Part shown: positions 63,897 to 64,000 of the stretch, piece after piece
How positions within the stretch are numbered: the stretch's first letter is position 1
How the letters are laid out: each line of letters starts with the position of its first letter
NCBI GenBank assembly: GCA_918807975.1
Contig: OU964923.1
Location: 7,192,001-7,256,000 of the forward strand
Source: Aplidium turbinatum
Lineage: Eukaryota > Chordata > Ascidiacea > Aplousobranchia > Polyclinidae
Direction: 5' to 3'
DNA: 64,000 nucleotides
Notes under the pieces: generated by a model
What the model saw: only the letters and a program-made list of their open reading frames with translations
Database searches by the model: none
Told to the model about the DNA's origin: nothing
Made by a program: the position numbers and the translations under genes

Positions 63897-64000
63897 TAAA
63901 CAAATAATATTAAAACTTGCATCATTACTGGCCAAAGCGCTGTTTTGTGGGCAATCATTACTTTAAATGCGTCATTTGTGATAAAGATTTCATTCGATAA

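Overview
This is an AT-rich (roughly 36% GC by eye) metazoan nuclear segment with spliced GT-AG genes and a heavy load of DNA transposons, many nested in each other. The three recognisable host genes (a class I-like glucose transporter, MMS19 and a rhophilin) occur across animals. The repeat style (hAT MITEs, 'cagtggcgtagcc' elements, a jockey-superfamily LINE, tRNA SINEs) resembles marine invertebrates. A tunicate or other invertebrate deuterostome is plausible, but the sequence alone does not prove it.

Layout. 1-406: first coding exon of an SLC2A/GLUT gene on the minus strand, leaving the window on the left. 407-38,270: about 38 kb with no convincing host gene. It holds hAT-type elements with 8-bp target duplications (725-1553 with a second hAT inside; 2837-3680 with a nested copy; 9883-10713 with long hairpin arms; 21493-23332 with a further hAT and a LINE fragment inside; 26905-28678; 34611-37048), a piggyBac-like element (20112-20919), two elements with TAGGGG ends and internal motif repeats (15244-19723 and 23912-24903), tRNA-derived SINEs, and a full-length but frameshifted LINE (28990-32932). 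38,312-47,342: MMS19 on the plus strand, complete in six coding exons (1056 codons including the stop). All its introns are phase 0, and one is bloated by a hAT carrying two Mutator-like insertions. 49,712-63,771: the 3' part of a rhophilin gene on the minus strand, convergent with MMS19. Eleven coding exons keep one continuous reading frame for 589 codons (most of BRO1, all of PDZ, and the C-terminal tail). The N-terminal HR1 part lies beyond the right edge.

The most unusual signal is the excess of the short strings TAGGCTA/TAGCCTA and the palindrome TAGGCCTA across the window. Two pairs of repeat copies show TA turning into TA-GCC-TA and TA-GGCC-TA, which looks like excision footprints of a TA-targeting transposon. 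Other notable signals are a MITE family with CCCAGACAGCAAA ends and a palindromic core around ACGTCTGCAGACGT, concentrated in the rhophilin introns; a Mutator-like family with 9-bp duplications and 14-bp subterminal arrays; and a GC-rich, strand-asymmetric segment carried inside a hAT MITE.

The genes do not form a pathway or operon. MMS19 (Fe-S targeting) and rhophilin (Rho scaffold) are simply convergent neighbours. All exon boundaries were read by hand from splice signals, reading phase and remembered family alignments; no alignment tool was run.
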